Under the pieces are notes generated by a model. The model saw only the letters and a list, made by a program, of their open reading frames with translations. It was not told the DNA's origin and made no database searches. 64,000 nucleotides of DNA. It comes from Pseudomonas vanderleydeniana (GTDB taxonomy: Bacteria > Pseudomonadota > Gammaproteobacteria > Pseudomonadales > Pseudomonadaceae). Each line of letters starts with the position of its first letter. The first letter of the stretch is position 1. Where the stretch lies: assembly GCF_014268755.2 (NCBI RefSeq), contig NZ_CP077093.1, positions 4,638,001 to 4,702,000 on the forward strand, in the 5' to 3' direction. Positions 34,080 to 43,577 of this stretch are shown piece by piece. Position numbers and translations under genes: made by a program.

Positions 34080-35960
34080 ATGATCGACCTGCTTCACAGC
34101 ATTGATGGGCCGTCCGACCTGCGTCGCCTCAATCCCAGCCAATTGCCGCAACTCGCGAACGAGTTGCGCACCTTCCTACTCAACAGTGTGGCGAGCACAG
34201 GTGGCCATCTGTCGCCGAACCTGGGTGTCGTTGAACTGACGATTGCGCTGCACTCTGTCTTCAACACCCCCCACGACCGCATCGTCTGGGACGTAGGCCA
34301 TCAGACCTATGCGCACAAGATACTGACGGGCCGTCGCGACCGCATGCACACCGTGCGTCAGGCTGGTGGCATCTCGGGCTTCCCGGTACGCGCCGAGTCG
34401 CCGTTCGACACTTTCGGCACCGCCCATTCGAGCACGTCCGTCTCGGCCGCCCTGGGAATGGCGCTCGCCTCCAGGCTGCAGGGCCAGGAACGTCATGCGG
34501 TGGCGGTGATCGGTGACGGGGCGATGAGCGCAGGCATGGCGTTCGAAGCCCTGAACAATGCCGGCGTCGAGCGCGACCTGCCGTTCATTGTGGTCCTGAA
34601 TGACAACGCGATGTCCATTTCGGCGCCGGTAGGTGCACTCAGTGGTCATCTCGCGCGACTGATGTCGGGGCCCTTCTACACAGCGGTGCGCACAGGGGTC
34701 GGGCATGCCCTGCTCGCCGCGCCGCCGCTGCGCGACATGGCTCATCGTCTGGAAACGCAGCTTAAGGGACTGCTATTGCCCTCGACGCTTTTCGAGACGT
34801 TGGGGTTCAACTATATCGGTCCTGTGGACGGTCATGACCTCGACGTACTGGTGTCCACGCTGCGCAACATGAAGAGCCTGCGCGGCCCTCAACTCCTGCA
34901 CGTCGTGACCCGCAAAGGCATGGGCTACGCGCCTGCCGAGGCCGATCCCGTGCGGTATCACAGCCCCGGACGATTCGATCCCTCTCACGGGGTCAAAGCA
35001 GCCGCCTCGCCGCCGCCCAAGACCTACTCACAGGTGTTCGGCCAATGGCTGTGCGACGCCGCAGAACAGGACCCACGCGTCGTGGGTATCACGCCGGCGA
35101 TGGGAGAAGGCTCGGGGATGGTGGAGTTCTCGAAGCGGTTTGCTCATCGCTACCACGACGTCGGCATTGCAGAGCAGCATGCCGTGACCTTCGCGGCAGG
35201 CCTCGCTGCGGAAGGTTTGAGGCCAGTAGTCGGCATTTACTCGACCTTTCTGCAGCGGGCCTACGATCAGCTGATTCACGACGTTGCGCTGCAAAACCTG
35301 CCTGTCGTCTTTGCGATCGACCGCGCGGGCATTGTCGGTGCTGACGGTGCCACGCACCTCGGCGCCTACGACCTGGCCTTCCTGCGCTGCATTCCCAACA
35401 TGACGGTGATGGCTGCGTCGGACGAGAACGAATGTCGGCAAATGCTGCACACGGCGCTGCAACAACCGAATCCGACGGCTGTGCGCTACCCCCGCGGCGC
35501 AGGTGTGGGTGTACCGACCGTTGCGCAGATGCAGCTCATCCCGATCGGTAAGGGAGAGATCCGCCGCACCACCACGCGGCCTGCAGGTGCACGTATCGCT
35601 ATCCTTGCCTTCGGGTCGATGGTCGCACCCGCCAGGGAGGCCGCCGAAGAACTGGACGCGACGCTGGTCAACATGCGCTTTGTAAAACCGATCGATACGC
35701 AACTGGTCCAGGAAATGGCGAGTACGCACGATGCCCTGGTGACCGTCGAGGAAGGCTGTGTCATGGGTGGGGCGGGTTCGGCGTGCGTGGAAGCCATGCT
35801 GACGGGTGGTACGGTTCGTCCTGTGCTGCAGCTCGGACTTGCGGACAACTTCATTGACCATGGTGAGCGCAGCGCCCTGCTCGCCGAGTGTGGCCTGGAC
35901 GGTGCAGGCATCATCCGCTCCATTCGTGAGCGCTTTTCGGTTCTGACGCTGGAGTGCTGA
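34080..35960 (+). CDS. dxs: 1-deoxy-D-xylulose-5-phosphate synthase (accessory copy)
   Basis: 626 residues from the ATG beginning [18 protein letters not shown], the standard DXS opening. The thiamine-diphosphate motif [18 protein letters not shown], the [13 protein letters not shown] loop, the catalytic Glu in [15 protein letters not shown] and the C-terminal transketolase domain are all present, and length is normal. DXS joins pyruvate and glyceraldehyde-3-phosphate to give DXP, the precursor of isoprenoids, thiamine and pyridoxal phosphate. Pseudomonads have a chromosomal dxs near ispA, so this is probably an extra copy. It leads an operon with a beta-hydroxyacid dehydrogenase and thiD. 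Confidence 0.93.
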   Translation: MIDLLHSIDGPSDLRRLNPSQLPQLANELRTFLLNSVASTGGHLSPNLGVVELTIALHSVFNTPHDRIVWDVGHQTYAHKILTGRRDRMHTVRQAGGISGFPVRAESPFDTFGTAHSSTSVSAALGMALASRLQGQERHAVAVIGDGAMSAGMAFEALNNAGVERDLPFIVVLNDNAMSISAPVGALSGHLARLMSGPFYTAVRTGVGHALLAAPPLRDMAHRLETQLKGLLLPSTLFETLGFNYIGPVDGHDLDVLVSTLRNMKSLRGPQLLHVVTRKGMGYAPAEADPVRYHSPGRFDPSHGVKAAASPPPKTYSQVFGQWLCDAAEQDPRVVGITPAMGEGSGMVEFSKRFAHRYHDVGIAEQHAVTFAAGLAAEGLRPVVGIYSTFLQRAYDQLIHDVALQNLPVVFAIDRAGIVGADGATHLGAYDLAFLRCIPNMTVMAASDENECRQMLHTALQQPNPTAVRYPRGAGVGVPTVAQMQLIPIGKGEIRRTTTRPAGARIAILAFGSMVAPAREAAEELDATLVNMRFVKPIDTQLVQEMASTHDALVTVEEGCVMGGAGSACVEAMLTGGTVRPVLQLGLADNFIDHGERSALLAECGLDGAGIIRSIRERFSVLTLEC

Positions 35961-36041
35961 CGCCGACACCCGTAGTCCGGGCCGATGCCACAAACACGAG
36001 GTCGAAATGAACCCTTCAAACGACTACAGAGGCTTCATCCG

Positions 36042-36935
36042 ATGAACAAACCGACCGGATTTATCGGCCTGGGCGTGATGGGGACACCGATGGCCCTCAA
36101 CCTGGCTCGCAGCGGCGTGCCACTCGTTGTCTGGAGTCGCTCCAACAACCACTACGACACGCTGCGCGCGGCGGGTGCCGAGGTGGCTGAGAGTCTGGAC
36201 GCCCTGTTCTCCCAGTGCGAGACCCTCATTCTGATGCTGGCGCATGAAGCGGCGATCGATGAGGTACTGGGTCGACACACGCCCTTGTTCGAGCAACGGA
36301 TGGCGGGACGGTTGATCGTGAACATGAGTACCACCTCCTCCGGCTACTCGCGCTTGCTGGCCGATGAGATCGGCAAAGGCCGCGGTCAGTACGTGGAGGC
36401 ACCGGTTTCCGGTTCGCGCAAACCTGCCGAGGCCGGTCAGCTCGTCGTCATGCTGGCTGGCATGCCCGAACCGGTCGAGGCGGTACGAAGCCTGATCCAG
36501 CCGTTATGCCGCGACAGCCTCGTGTGTGGCGACGTCCCCGGCGCGCTGACAATGAAGCTCGCGGTCAACCTGTTCCTCATTACCATGGTCACGGGGCTGG
36601 CCGAAGCCACGCACTTTGCCCAGCGCCAGGGTGTCGACCTGGCGCAGTTCGCCCAAGCCCTGAACGTGGGGCCCATGGCCAGCGACGTTTCGCGGGGCAA
36701 GCTTGGCAAGCTGGTGGCGCAGGACTTTTCGGTTCAGGCCGCCATCACCGACGTTCTCAAGAACAGTCGCCTGGTGGCACAAGCCGCACGTGACCTCGGC
36801 ATCGCCTCGCCGCTGCTGGACGTATGCCACGCGCTGTATGGCGAAACCGAGGCGCTGGGACAGGGTGGACTGGACATGGTGGCGGTGATCCATGCCATCG
36901 CGCAGCGGACCGCCCAGGCCGATGGCTCGCCCTGA
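36042..36935 (+). CDS. beta-hydroxyacid (3-hydroxyisobutyrate-like) dehydrogenase
   Basis: 297 residues from the ATG beginning MNKPTGFIGLGVMG. The Rossmann motif GLGVMGTPMALNL, the substrate loop VEAPVSGSRKPAEAGQLVVM and the helix with the catalytic lysine (GALTMKLAVNLFLITM) identify the 3-hydroxyisobutyrate/tartronate-semialdehyde reductase family. It oxidises or reduces a beta-hydroxyacid with NAD(P). It lies between dxs and thiD with short gaps, so it is co-transcribed. A role linked to DXP- or pyrimidine-derived cofactor intermediates is possible but unproven. Confidence 0.9.
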   Translation: MNKPTGFIGLGVMGTPMALNLARSGVPLVVWSRSNNHYDTLRAAGAEVAESLDALFSQCETLILMLAHEAAIDEVLGRHTPLFEQRMAGRLIVNMSTTSSGYSRLLADEIGKGRGQYVEAPVSGSRKPAEAGQLVVMLAGMPEPVEAVRSLIQPLCRDSLVCGDVPGALTMKLAVNLFLITMVTGLAEATHFAQRQGVDLAQFAQALNVGPMASDVSRGKLGKLVAQDFSVQAAITDVLKNSRLVAQAARDLGIASPLLDVCHALYGETEALGQGGLDMVAVIHAIAQRTAQADGSP

Positions 36936-37027
36936 TCGATCTGAATGAATCCAGGCGCGCGCTGAGTCTTGATCATGCGCCGCTGACGCAGCACGCGGGT
37001 CGCTTACGCCCAGGAGATTGTTACAAC

Positions 37028-37825
37028 GTGATAGCCAATGTACTCACGATCGCAGGCACCGACCCTACCGGTGGCGCAGGCATTCAGGCCGATTTGAAGA
37101 CCTTTTCCGCCCTGGGCGCCTATGGCATGAGCGTCATCACCGCGGTCGTCGCGCAGAATACGCACGGTGTGCGTCGCTTCGTGCCCCTGGCCCCCTCCTT
37201 CGTTGCCGAGCAGATCGAGGCCGTCTTCGACGATGTGCGGGTCGATGCCGTGAAGATTGGTATGGTTGCCAACGCTGGCATTGTTGAAGTCATTGCGCGG
37301 TGTCTACAAGCGCGTGCCGACTGTCCCGTCGTGCTGGACCCCGTCATGGTTGCCAAGAGCGGTGATCGGCTGGTGGATCCTGAGGCGGTTGCGGCCATTC
37401 GGGAACGCCTGATCCCGCTGTCCACTCTGATCACTCCAAACCTGCCTGAAGCCGGCGTGCTCATGCAGGGCGAAGAACCTCGATCATTGCAAGCCATGCG
37501 GGTCGCAGTAACGGAAATGGGGCAGTTGGGCGCGGATTGGGTGCTGCTCAAAGGTGGGCACCTGGAAGGGCTACGTAGCGTCGATCTGCTGGCGAGCAAG
37601 GGACACACACTGGAGCTGGATGCCCCAAGAATCGCCACACGCAACTCGCACGGTACGGGATGCACGCTTTCGGCAGCGATCACGGCCCTGCTACCCGGGT
37701 CGACGATGACGCTGGCAGTCTCTGGCGCCAAGGAGTATTTGACGGCCGCGCTGGGTGCAGCCGATCAATTGCAGGTAGGAGGTGGCTACGGACCGGTTCA
37801 CCATTTCCATGCTCTGTGGAAATGA
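37028..37825 (+). CDS. thiD: hydroxymethylpyrimidine/phosphomethylpyrimidine kinase
   Basis: 265 residues from the GTG at 37028, preceded by AGGAG; upstream codons in the frame overlap the previous gene and look non-coding. ThiD features are LTIAGTDPTGGAGIQADLKT, AVKIGMVAN, LDPVMVAKSGD, the STLITPNLPEAG segment and the ATP-site NSHGTGCTLSAAI. It phosphorylates HMP and HMP-P for thiamine, and close relatives act on pyridoxine. With dxs in one operon it points to extra thiamine or B6 precursor supply, or to a product derived from them. Confidence 0.92.
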   Translation: MIANVLTIAGTDPTGGAGIQADLKTFSALGAYGMSVITAVVAQNTHGVRRFVPLAPSFVAEQIEAVFDDVRVDAVKIGMVANAGIVEVIARCLQARADCPVVLDPVMVAKSGDRLVDPEAVAAIRERLIPLSTLITPNLPEAGVLMQGEEPRSLQAMRVAVTEMGQLGADWVLLKGGHLEGLRSVDLLASKGHTLELDAPRIATRNSHGTGCTLSAAITALLPGSTMTLAVSGAKEYLTAALGAADQLQVGGGYGPVHHFHALWK

Positions 37826-37985
37826 ACGGTATCCATTTCACTGGCGGTCGGTACCCTCACAAACCGGATCAACGCCCTTCCAACACCTTGTCCCACTGTA
37901 CTGAGCCGGACTGCCACGCTCTCCAACAAGAACGCCCCTTGGCGTAGAAAACGACTGAGCCCCGAAAGCGGTCTGGGTCGCCGAA

Positions 37986-38948
37986 CTACCCCAACTCCGA
38001 GCGGAGCTCGCGCACACCACGTCCCAGCTTTCTGCGCAGCAGATTGCGCAGCGTGGCGGCGTCGGAATAGCCGACCTTTTCAGCGATCACCTCCAGGTCG
38101 TGCCCCGTGGCGACCAGGTGCTTTGCCTGCTCCACTCGCAAATCCTGAAAAAATGCCAGAGGCGACTTGCCCAGTATCGCTTCCGTGCGACGCTGGAGCG
38201 TGCGCGGATGCACGTGCAAGGCCTCTGCCGCGCCTTGGAGAGAAAACCCAGCGGCAAGGTGTGTTCGGGCCCAACGTTCGAATCGCTCGATCAAGGGGTC
38301 CGAATGAGCCAGATGATCGGGAATGATGTACTGCGCCTGTGATGAGCGTGTATCGATGAGTAGAAAGCGCGCCACTTGCGACGCCAACTCGGGACTGGCC
38401 TGGCGCACGAGCCACAGCGCCAAATCAAGATGCCCCATCGCAGCCCCTGCGGTGACAATACCGCGGGACGCGACAACCATCCGCGAGTCGTCAAGGCGGA
38501 CTCGCGGATACCACTGTCGAAACAGGGGCGCCATTGACCAGGTGGTGGTGGCCTCACGGCCATCCAACAACCCCGCTTCCGCCAGAATGAACGTCCCCAG
38601 GCATGCGGCTGCGATACCGACGCCGGACTCATGCCAGTTGCGCAGACGCTCCCTGGCGTCCCTGACATCGCGCCGCCCCAGGGCCTGAACCAGTCGTTCA
38701 GGCGGCTTGGCATTCACGGCGGGCACGACCACCCAATCGGGTGTACGCCCTGGCTCGGGTGCCTCAACCGTTGCCGTGAACCCCTGGGCCGTACGAACCC
38801 GTTTGCGTACCCCTATCAGCCTGACATCGAAAACCCGCCCATCTGGCGTGTGAGCTTGCGCCAACTCATTGGCCGTGGAGAGCGTGTCCATCAGCGCGGC
38901 GAGCCCAGTGTCAAAGACTCCATCGAGTGCGAGGATGTCAATTTTCAT
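37986..38948 (-). CDS. GlxA-type AraC regulator with DJ-1/PfpI sensor domain
   Basis: 320 residues. The N-terminal 190 residues form a DJ-1/PfpI-like domain (DILALDGVFDTGLAALMD, GIAAACLGTFILAEAGLLDG with the elbow cysteine). The C-terminal 100 hold the AraC double helix-turn-helix (AAEALHVHPRTLQRR, AEKVGYSDAATLRNLLRR). GlxA-like regulators often control stress or catabolic genes divergent from them. The perfect inverted repeat at 38949-38981 lies directly upstream of its start, before the divergent MAPEG and GNAT genes, suggesting autoregulation and control of those genes. Confidence 0.88.
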   Translation of the reverse strand: MKIDILALDGVFDTGLAALMDTLSTANELAQAHTPDGRVFDVRLIGVRKRVRTAQGFTATVEAPEPGRTPDWVVVPAVNAKPPERLVQALGRRDVRDARERLRNWHESGVGIAAACLGTFILAEAGLLDGREATTTWSMAPLFRQWYPRVRLDDSRMVVASRGIVTAGAAMGHLDLALWLVRQASPELASQVARFLLIDTRSSQAQYIIPDHLAHSDPLIERFERWARTHLAAGFSLQGAAEALHVHPRTLQRRTEAILGKSPLAFFQDLRVEQAKHLVATGHDLEVIAEKVGYSDAATLRNLLRRKLGRGVRELRSELG

Positions 38949-38981
38949 GTCGTAAACGATTCTAAAAATGTCATTTACGAC
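38949..38981. promoter_or_regulatory. perfect inverted repeat upstream of the GlxA-like regulator
   Basis: GTCGTAAA, 17 bases, TTTACGAC. Eight perfect base pairs of symmetry with arm centres about 25 bases apart, as expected for a dimeric regulator contacting successive turns. It abuts the regulator start and lies upstream of the divergent MAPEG gene. Confidence 0.6.
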
Positions 38982-39067
38982 TATAGCCCAGTCGGTATGC
39001 CCCGAACAGAATTGTGCCGTTGCGGCCGTTCTTACGCCTTGGCCAGGCCTACCGATTGAGCTTTGTC

Positions 39068-39475
39068 ATGAGACCTACTCCAGAACTGTTTTCACTCACG
39101 CTGATCTCTCTTGCCACCGCCCTGATGTGGCTTCCCTACATCTGCGCCAGAATCCGTACCAGAGGGTTGCTCGCCACACTGGGCAACCCAACCATGGGCC
39201 TCCCTCAGGAGCCTGCCTGGGCGCAACGCGCTCGTCTGGCTCACGCCAACGCCATCGAGAATCTTGCTGTCTTCGCTGCGCTCGTTCTGACGGCAGCACT
39301 GACAGGAATCAGCACCCCGGCGACCGTCTTCGCAGCGAAGCTCTACATTGTGGCGCGCCTTGCTCATTACCTTGTTTACACCGCCGGCATCCCGGTGCTT
39401 CGAACACTCGCTTTCTTCGCGGGAGTGGCAAGCATGCTGATCTTCGCGTTCACCCTGATCGGTCAACTGGGTTGA
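39068..39475 (+). CDS. MAPEG-family membrane protein
   Basis: 135 residues from the ATG beginning MRPTPELFSLTLI. Four hydrophobic segments and the family pattern RARLAHANAIENLAVFAALV with its buried Asn-Glu pair mark a MAPEG protein (eicosanoid/glutathione metabolism family). Bacterial members are inner-membrane glutathione transferase-like proteins linked to detoxification. It is divergent from the GlxA regulator and 31 bases before the GNAT gene, so both are likely one operon under that regulator. Confidence 0.87.
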   Translation: MRPTPELFSLTLISLATALMWLPYICARIRTRGLLATLGNPTMGLPQEPAWAQRARLAHANAIENLAVFAALVLTAALTGISTPATVFAAKLYIVARLAHYLVYTAGIPVLRTLAFFAGVASMLIFAFTLIGQLG

Positions 39476-39506
39476 TTGGTCCCTCTAACACAGCAGGCAG
39501 CACATC

Positions 39507-40208
39507 ATGAGAGATCACTTCGCCCGCCTCGACAATCCTGTCTGGCATGCACTGAGCAAGACGCAACGCACCTTGGGATCGGCCAACCATGGCGCCTGCC
39601 GCTATCTCGCCGAGGTGGCTCCCTTCGCGGCGACGGCCACACCGAAACCCGAGGCTTTTCTGGCGCTGCAGGCGCTGCTGGGCCAAGACGATCACGTGAT
39701 CGTACAGTCACTGTCGCCGCTTGCAGTGGGGGCCGGTCTGCTCGCCGTTCAGTTGGGGGCCGTCCAACAGATGATCGCTCTAGAGGCTCCCCCCGATGAT
39801 CCCGTAGATGGCCTGGTCCACCTTGGACGTTCGGACACGGAAGATATGCTTCGCCTGGCCCAACAAACGCGTCCAGGCCCCTTTGCCAGAAGGACACAGG
39901 AGATGGGCCGGTACATTGGCATCCGCGATCAGGGCAAGCTGATCGCAATGGCGGGCGAGCGCATGCGACTGGAAGGTTTCGTCGAAATCAGTGCAGTGTG
40001 TGTCGATGACGGTTATCGCGGCAGAGGCCTGGCAGGGCGACTGGTGAACGTGCTTCGACGGGAGATTTTGCTGCGCGGCGACATTCCGTTCCTGCATGTT
40101 CTCGATGACAACGCGCCAGCCCTAGCCCTGTACAGGCGTCTAGGTTTCGAGAATCGTCAGGCTTTCCTGTTGTACCGTCTCGACCGTTGCGATGTGCTTA
40201 GCCAGTAG
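39507..40208 (+). CDS. GNAT-family N-acetyltransferase
   Basis: 233 residues. The acetyl-CoA-binding P-loop VDDGYRGRGLAGRLVNVLRR is followed by HVLDDNAPALALYRRLGFEN, the classic GNAT C-terminal pattern. The N-terminal 110 residues form a second, degenerate GNAT-like half. It probably acetylates a small amine or toxin. It follows the MAPEG gene closely and ends 14 bases before the IS2-like element at 40223. Confidence 0.88.
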   Translation: MRDHFARLDNPVWHALSKTQRTLGSANHGACRYLAEVAPFAATATPKPEAFLALQALLGQDDHVIVQSLSPLAVGAGLLAVQLGAVQQMIALEAPPDDPVDGLVHLGRSDTEDMLRLAQQTRPGPFARRTQEMGRYIGIRDQGKLIAMAGERMRLEGFVEISAVCVDDGYRGRGLAGRLVNVLRREILLRGDIPFLHVLDDNAPALALYRRLGFENRQAFLLYRLDRCDVLSQ

Positions 40209-40273
40209 ATGAACGAGCCCCATGAAAGACAGGACACCGTTTCCCCCTTACGATAAGGGATAGGCAAACGGTT

Positions 40274-40666
40274 ATGTTTATGACTAACAGCAACGATAAG
40301 AGTGGGGAGCTTTTGGGCCAGGAGCGGCGGCGCCGCTGGAGCCCAGAGCAAAAACTGGCCATGGTTCGCGAGAGCCTTGAGCCAGGGCAAAGTGTGTCGG
40401 TCGTCGCTCGGCGCAACGGCATCAATGCCAACCAGCTATTCCTGTGGCGCAAGTTGTATCAGGACGGCAGCCTGTCGGCGGTCAGCGCGGGCGAAGCCGT
40501 GGTGCCGGCCTCCGAGCTGAGCGATGCGCTCAAGCAGATCCGTGAACTGCAACGGATGCTGGGCAAGAAGACGATGGAAGCGGAAATCCTCAAAGAGGCC
40601 GTGGAGATCGCCCGCTCGCGAAAATGGATTGCGCACTCACCCTTGTTGCCGGGGGACGACCAGTGA
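40274..40666 (+). CDS. IS2-type transposase OrfA
   Basis: 130 residues; an ATG four codons inside is an alternative start. The sequence [19 protein letters not shown] and the helix-turn-helix [20 protein letters not shown] are the OrfA signature of IS2/IS3 elements, followed by a coiled-coil ([20 protein letters not shown]). The gene overlaps orfB by 43 bases, so a frameshift gives the OrfAB transposase. Confidence 0.92.
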   Translation: MFMTNSNDKSGELLGQERRRRWSPEQKLAMVRESLEPGQSVSVVARRNGINANQLFLWRKLYQDGSLSAVSAGEAVVPASELSDALKQIRELQRMLGKKTMEAEILKEAVEIARSRKWIAHSPLLPGDDQ

Positions 40667-41496
40667 AGCTGGTCAGCGAAAGTCTCGGTGTGGCGCGCTC
40701 GCAATTAACGGTTCGAATCAAGCAATCGGTATCGCCCAAGGTACGGCGAAGCAGGCCTGTGGACGATGCTGAGTTGGTGGCCGAAATCCAGCAACAGGTC
40801 AGCGAGCTGCCCAGCTATGGTTACCGTCGTGTCTGGGGGTTGTTGCGCCGAGCCCGTGAAACCCAGTTGCAGCCCTCGATCAATGTGAAGCGCGTTTACC
40901 GGGTCATGCGTGATTACAACCTGCTGCTTAAGCGCCGAACCAAACAGCCCGGTGTGCCGCGTCGGCACGAAGGCCGTATTGCCGTGAAAACCAGCGATAC
41001 GCGTTGGTGCTCGGACGGCTTTGAGTTCCGCTGCGAGGACGGCGCCAAACTGAGCGTGACCTTCGCCTTGGACTGCTGTGATCGCGAGGCCATCGGCTGG
41101 ATCGCCAGCCCGACCGGGTACAGTGGCGATGATATCCGTGACTTGATGCTGGAAAGCGTGGAGAAGCGCTTTGGCGACCAACTGCCGACTACACCAGTGC
41201 AATGGCTAAGCGACAACGGCTCGGCATACACCGCCGAACAGACGCGCCTGTTTGCCCAGCAGATCGGTTTTCAACCGGTGACGACACCCGTTCGCAGCCC
41301 GCAGAGCAACGGCATGGCCGAGAGCTTCGTGAAAACGATCAAGCGAGATTACGTGACGCACATGCCCAAGCCGGATCGAGAAACGGCGTTGCGTAACCTG
41401 GCAATTGCCTTCGAGCATTACAACGAACAGCATCCGCACAGCGCCTTGAACTACCGTTCACCGAGGGAGTTCAGGCGCTTGGTGGCATCAATTTAA
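40624..41496 (+). CDS. IS2-type transposase OrfB (DDE integrase)
   Basis: 290 residues. The integrase core is complete: Asp in [13 protein letters not shown], Asp in [14 protein letters not shown] and Glu in [16 protein letters not shown], with [14 protein letters not shown] at the end. No disruption is seen. Together with OrfA it should be a functional transposase. Confidence 0.92.
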   Translation: MDCALTLVAGGRPVKLVSESLGVARSQLTVRIKQSVSPKVRRSRPVDDAELVAEIQQQVSELPSYGYRRVWGLLRRARETQLQPSINVKRVYRVMRDYNLLLKRRTKQPGVPRRHEGRIAVKTSDTRWCSDGFEFRCEDGAKLSVTFALDCCDREAIGWIASPTGYSGDDIRDLMLESVEKRFGDQLPTTPVQWLSDNGSAYTAEQTRLFAQQIGFQPVTTPVRSPQSNGMAESFVKTIKRDYVTHMPKPDRETALRNLAIAFEHYNEQHPHSALNYRSPREFRRLVASI

Positions 41497-41544
41497 AGGG
41501 GAGTTGGTGTCCGGTTTGATAGGGGCAAGTCCAGTAGATAACGC

Positions 41545-41810
41545 GTCGGTGTCCCACCAGCGGCAGTAATGTAGCGCTGGCCAGGACCGCCTACACCCTG
41601 AACAACGATGCGCAGACCACGTTTGCCAAGTGGATGGCGTATCGCGTCACCAAGGACACGCCCTCCCCCAATCGCCCGCGCAACTGGAAAACCGATCCGG
41701 ACATTCCTGCCGGCGAGACGCTGGACGATGCTGACTACAAGCTGGCGCATGAGACGCTGAAAACCGATCGCGGCCACCAGGCGAATCTCGCCTCCGTGGC
41801 CGGTGTGAAC
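41545..41810 (+). pseudogene. third copy of the non-specific nuclease, truncated at both ends
   Basis: Matches the intact gene at 3050-3922 from the PTGGSNV region to ANLASMAG: LARTAYTLNNDAQTTFAKW, YRVTKDTPSPNRPRNWKTD and TLKTDRGHQANLASVAGV can be read. The signal peptide and the second half of the catalytic domain are missing. Homology stops abruptly near 41808. It marks a cargo boundary beside the IS2-like element. It is non-functional. Confidence 0.85.
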
Positions 41811-42076
41811 TACACAGAGAGGTATGCCGACAGACGGCTAGGCCTCCTCGAAAAGACATGAACTAGATTCAACGCTAGATCGGCCAGTATCGATCGAGGG
41901 TTTTCGCTCCGTCCGTTACTGCACCAACTTGCCAGGGAGGGTAAGCATGTCCCCAACTCCATACGAACCCAGCCGGAATTCAACATGCCCTGTCACAAGG
42001 CAACCTGAATTTACGAAGGCTGTCCGAGCACGCGCCCATTAATAACATACGGGCCTTTCGGCCGTAGGAGGAAAGA

Positions 42077-43552
42077 ATGTCCATGCTAATGGCACGCCCC
42101 CTGCTTGCCCCTCCTAATGAAATCAAACTGTGGGTGGGTTTGTTCGACACCGACAATCCACCTCAGATCAGCTTCCAGCTAGACGGAAAGCCTTGGCAAC
42201 CGACAGGATTTGAAGGGCCGCACCCTATCCGCGATGGCACCCAAGCCAATCATCAGGGCATCTTCAGCTTCGCTGCACTGGGCCCAGGCATCGAGCACCG
42301 CATTCGAGTAGAGGCTGGCAACGTAGCGGCCCCCTATTTCCTCCGTGTGCGCTCATTGCCAGACAAGGTCCCCTCAGTACCCCATGGCTCGTTCAAGATC
42401 ATGCTGACGTCATGCTACTGCGTCGGCACTGACCAGGTGGATGTTGGTCGCTTCATTCAACAACTTCCGCACCGGCCTGACATGTCCTTGTTCGCCGGCG
42501 ATCAGGTCTACCTTGACCAACCACCACTCGACACTATGCCATCTACAGCAGCCGATCTGCGCAGTAACATTTCAGCCAAGTACAGACGCAACTGGCTGTC
42601 TGAGCTGAGTGGGCAAAGTGGTTTACAGCAGGCACTGAGCAAGGCCCCGGCTGTCTGTCTGCCGGACGACCATGAATATTGGAATAACTATCCTTGGGAG
42701 CAGTTCTGGAAGAAAGGCACTCAGCATGTTCCGACTCCTACTGGACTTAACCCCTGGGATGATGCTGCACGAGAGCTTTTTCAGGATTACCAACAAGGCG
42801 GCTCTCCCACCGGTCACCAACCTTGGACAAGGCTCGATATAGAGCCGTTATGCATGCTGTTTATCGATACCCGAAGCCATCGTCAGCTCGACTTCGACAG
42901 CCCAGTAGGCCTGATGACCGCGCCTACTGAACAAGCGCTCAGGGACTGGGAGCAGCAACTAATCGATCACAAGAATGCCGGCACACCCCACGTGGGAGTC
43001 CTCGCCACAGGGCAAACCTTGTTCTGCGAGCCGGCACAGTTTGGCAAATTGATGGACGCCGAACTGCCGAACTATCAGAAACAATTCGCCGTCCTGATCA
43101 AGGTGCTCGACAACTTGGCTGGGCTCGGTATTCAGGTGGTATTCCTGACGGGCGATGTGCATTGGAGCCGGGTTGCCCAAGCTGTGCATGCCCGAACCGG
43201 TAGAACCACACTAACCGAAGTTATCTGTTCTCCGAGCAGCTTGTGCGTAACGCCAATACTTGACCAGTGGGCCAGCTTCAAAGATGAGGTAAGAGGTATC
43301 TTCGGCACCCACAAAACGTGGTTTCGCCATTCCTTACCAGAGGCGCCACCCGCGTCCATTGGCACACAAAAGCAGTTCAGACCTAGAGACAGCGAAGACG
43401 ATAAGCAAAATCGCTGGAGCGGAAACCAGGTCGCTATTGTCGAGTTTTCTCGCTGGGGTAGTGGTGTTCAGATGAAGGTCACTTATCACCCCATCACATT
43501 CCCAGCATCCCTCCCGATCACGACCCGCCCCTTCACATTGCTCAATACCTGA
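42077..43552 (+). CDS. PhoD-like metallophosphatase (alkaline phosphatase D family)
   Basis: 491 residues, with AGGAGG before the ATG. Metal-site motifs are TSCY (111-114), GDQVYLDQ (141-148), DDHEYWNN (197-204) and GDVHWSR (359-365), after a small N-terminal beta domain. This matches the PhoD/metallophosphatase fold. No signal peptide is seen, so unlike classical secreted PhoD it should be cytoplasmic. The next gene starts 25 bases later and is probably a functional partner. A phosphodiesterase or phosphatase role is inferred. Confidence 0.82.
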   Translation: MSMLMARPLLAPPNEIKLWVGLFDTDNPPQISFQLDGKPWQPTGFEGPHPIRDGTQANHQGIFSFAALGPGIEHRIRVEAGNVAAPYFLRVRSLPDKVPSVPHGSFKIMLTSCYCVGTDQVDVGRFIQQLPHRPDMSLFAGDQVYLDQPPLDTMPSTAADLRSNISAKYRRNWLSELSGQSGLQQALSKAPAVCLPDDHEYWNNYPWEQFWKKGTQHVPTPTGLNPWDDAARELFQDYQQGGSPTGHQPWTRLDIEPLCMLFIDTRSHRQLDFDSPVGLMTAPTEQALRDWEQQLIDHKNAGTPHVGVLATGQTLFCEPAQFGKLMDAELPNYQKQFAVLIKVLDNLAGLGIQVVFLTGDVHWSRVAQAVHARTGRTTLTEVICSPSSLCVTPILDQWASFKDEVRGIFGTHKTWFRHSLPEAPPASIGTQKQFRPRDSEDDKQNRWSGNQVAIVEFSRWGSGVQMKVTYHPITFPASLPITTRPFTLLNT

Positions 43553-43577
43553 ATAGCCCCCACCAGGAAGGTGTCCC

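Larger units (their letters stand above)
40223..41521 (+). mobile_element. IS3-family insertion sequence, IS2 subgroup
   Basis: About 1.3 kb. The left end (TGAAAGACAGGACACC at 40223) and the inverted right end (TATCAAACCGGACACC, ending at 41521) share GGACACC and the following pyrimidine run. It carries overlapping orfA and orfB. I see no clear target duplication. The right end lies about 20 bases before nuclease copy 3, so this insertion is at a cargo boundary. Confidence 0.85.

Noticed and set aside
35028..35993. 321-codon minus-strand frame across the 3' part of dxs
   Set aside because: Antisense of a clearly conserved DXS domain; no ribosome site and no recognisable protein.
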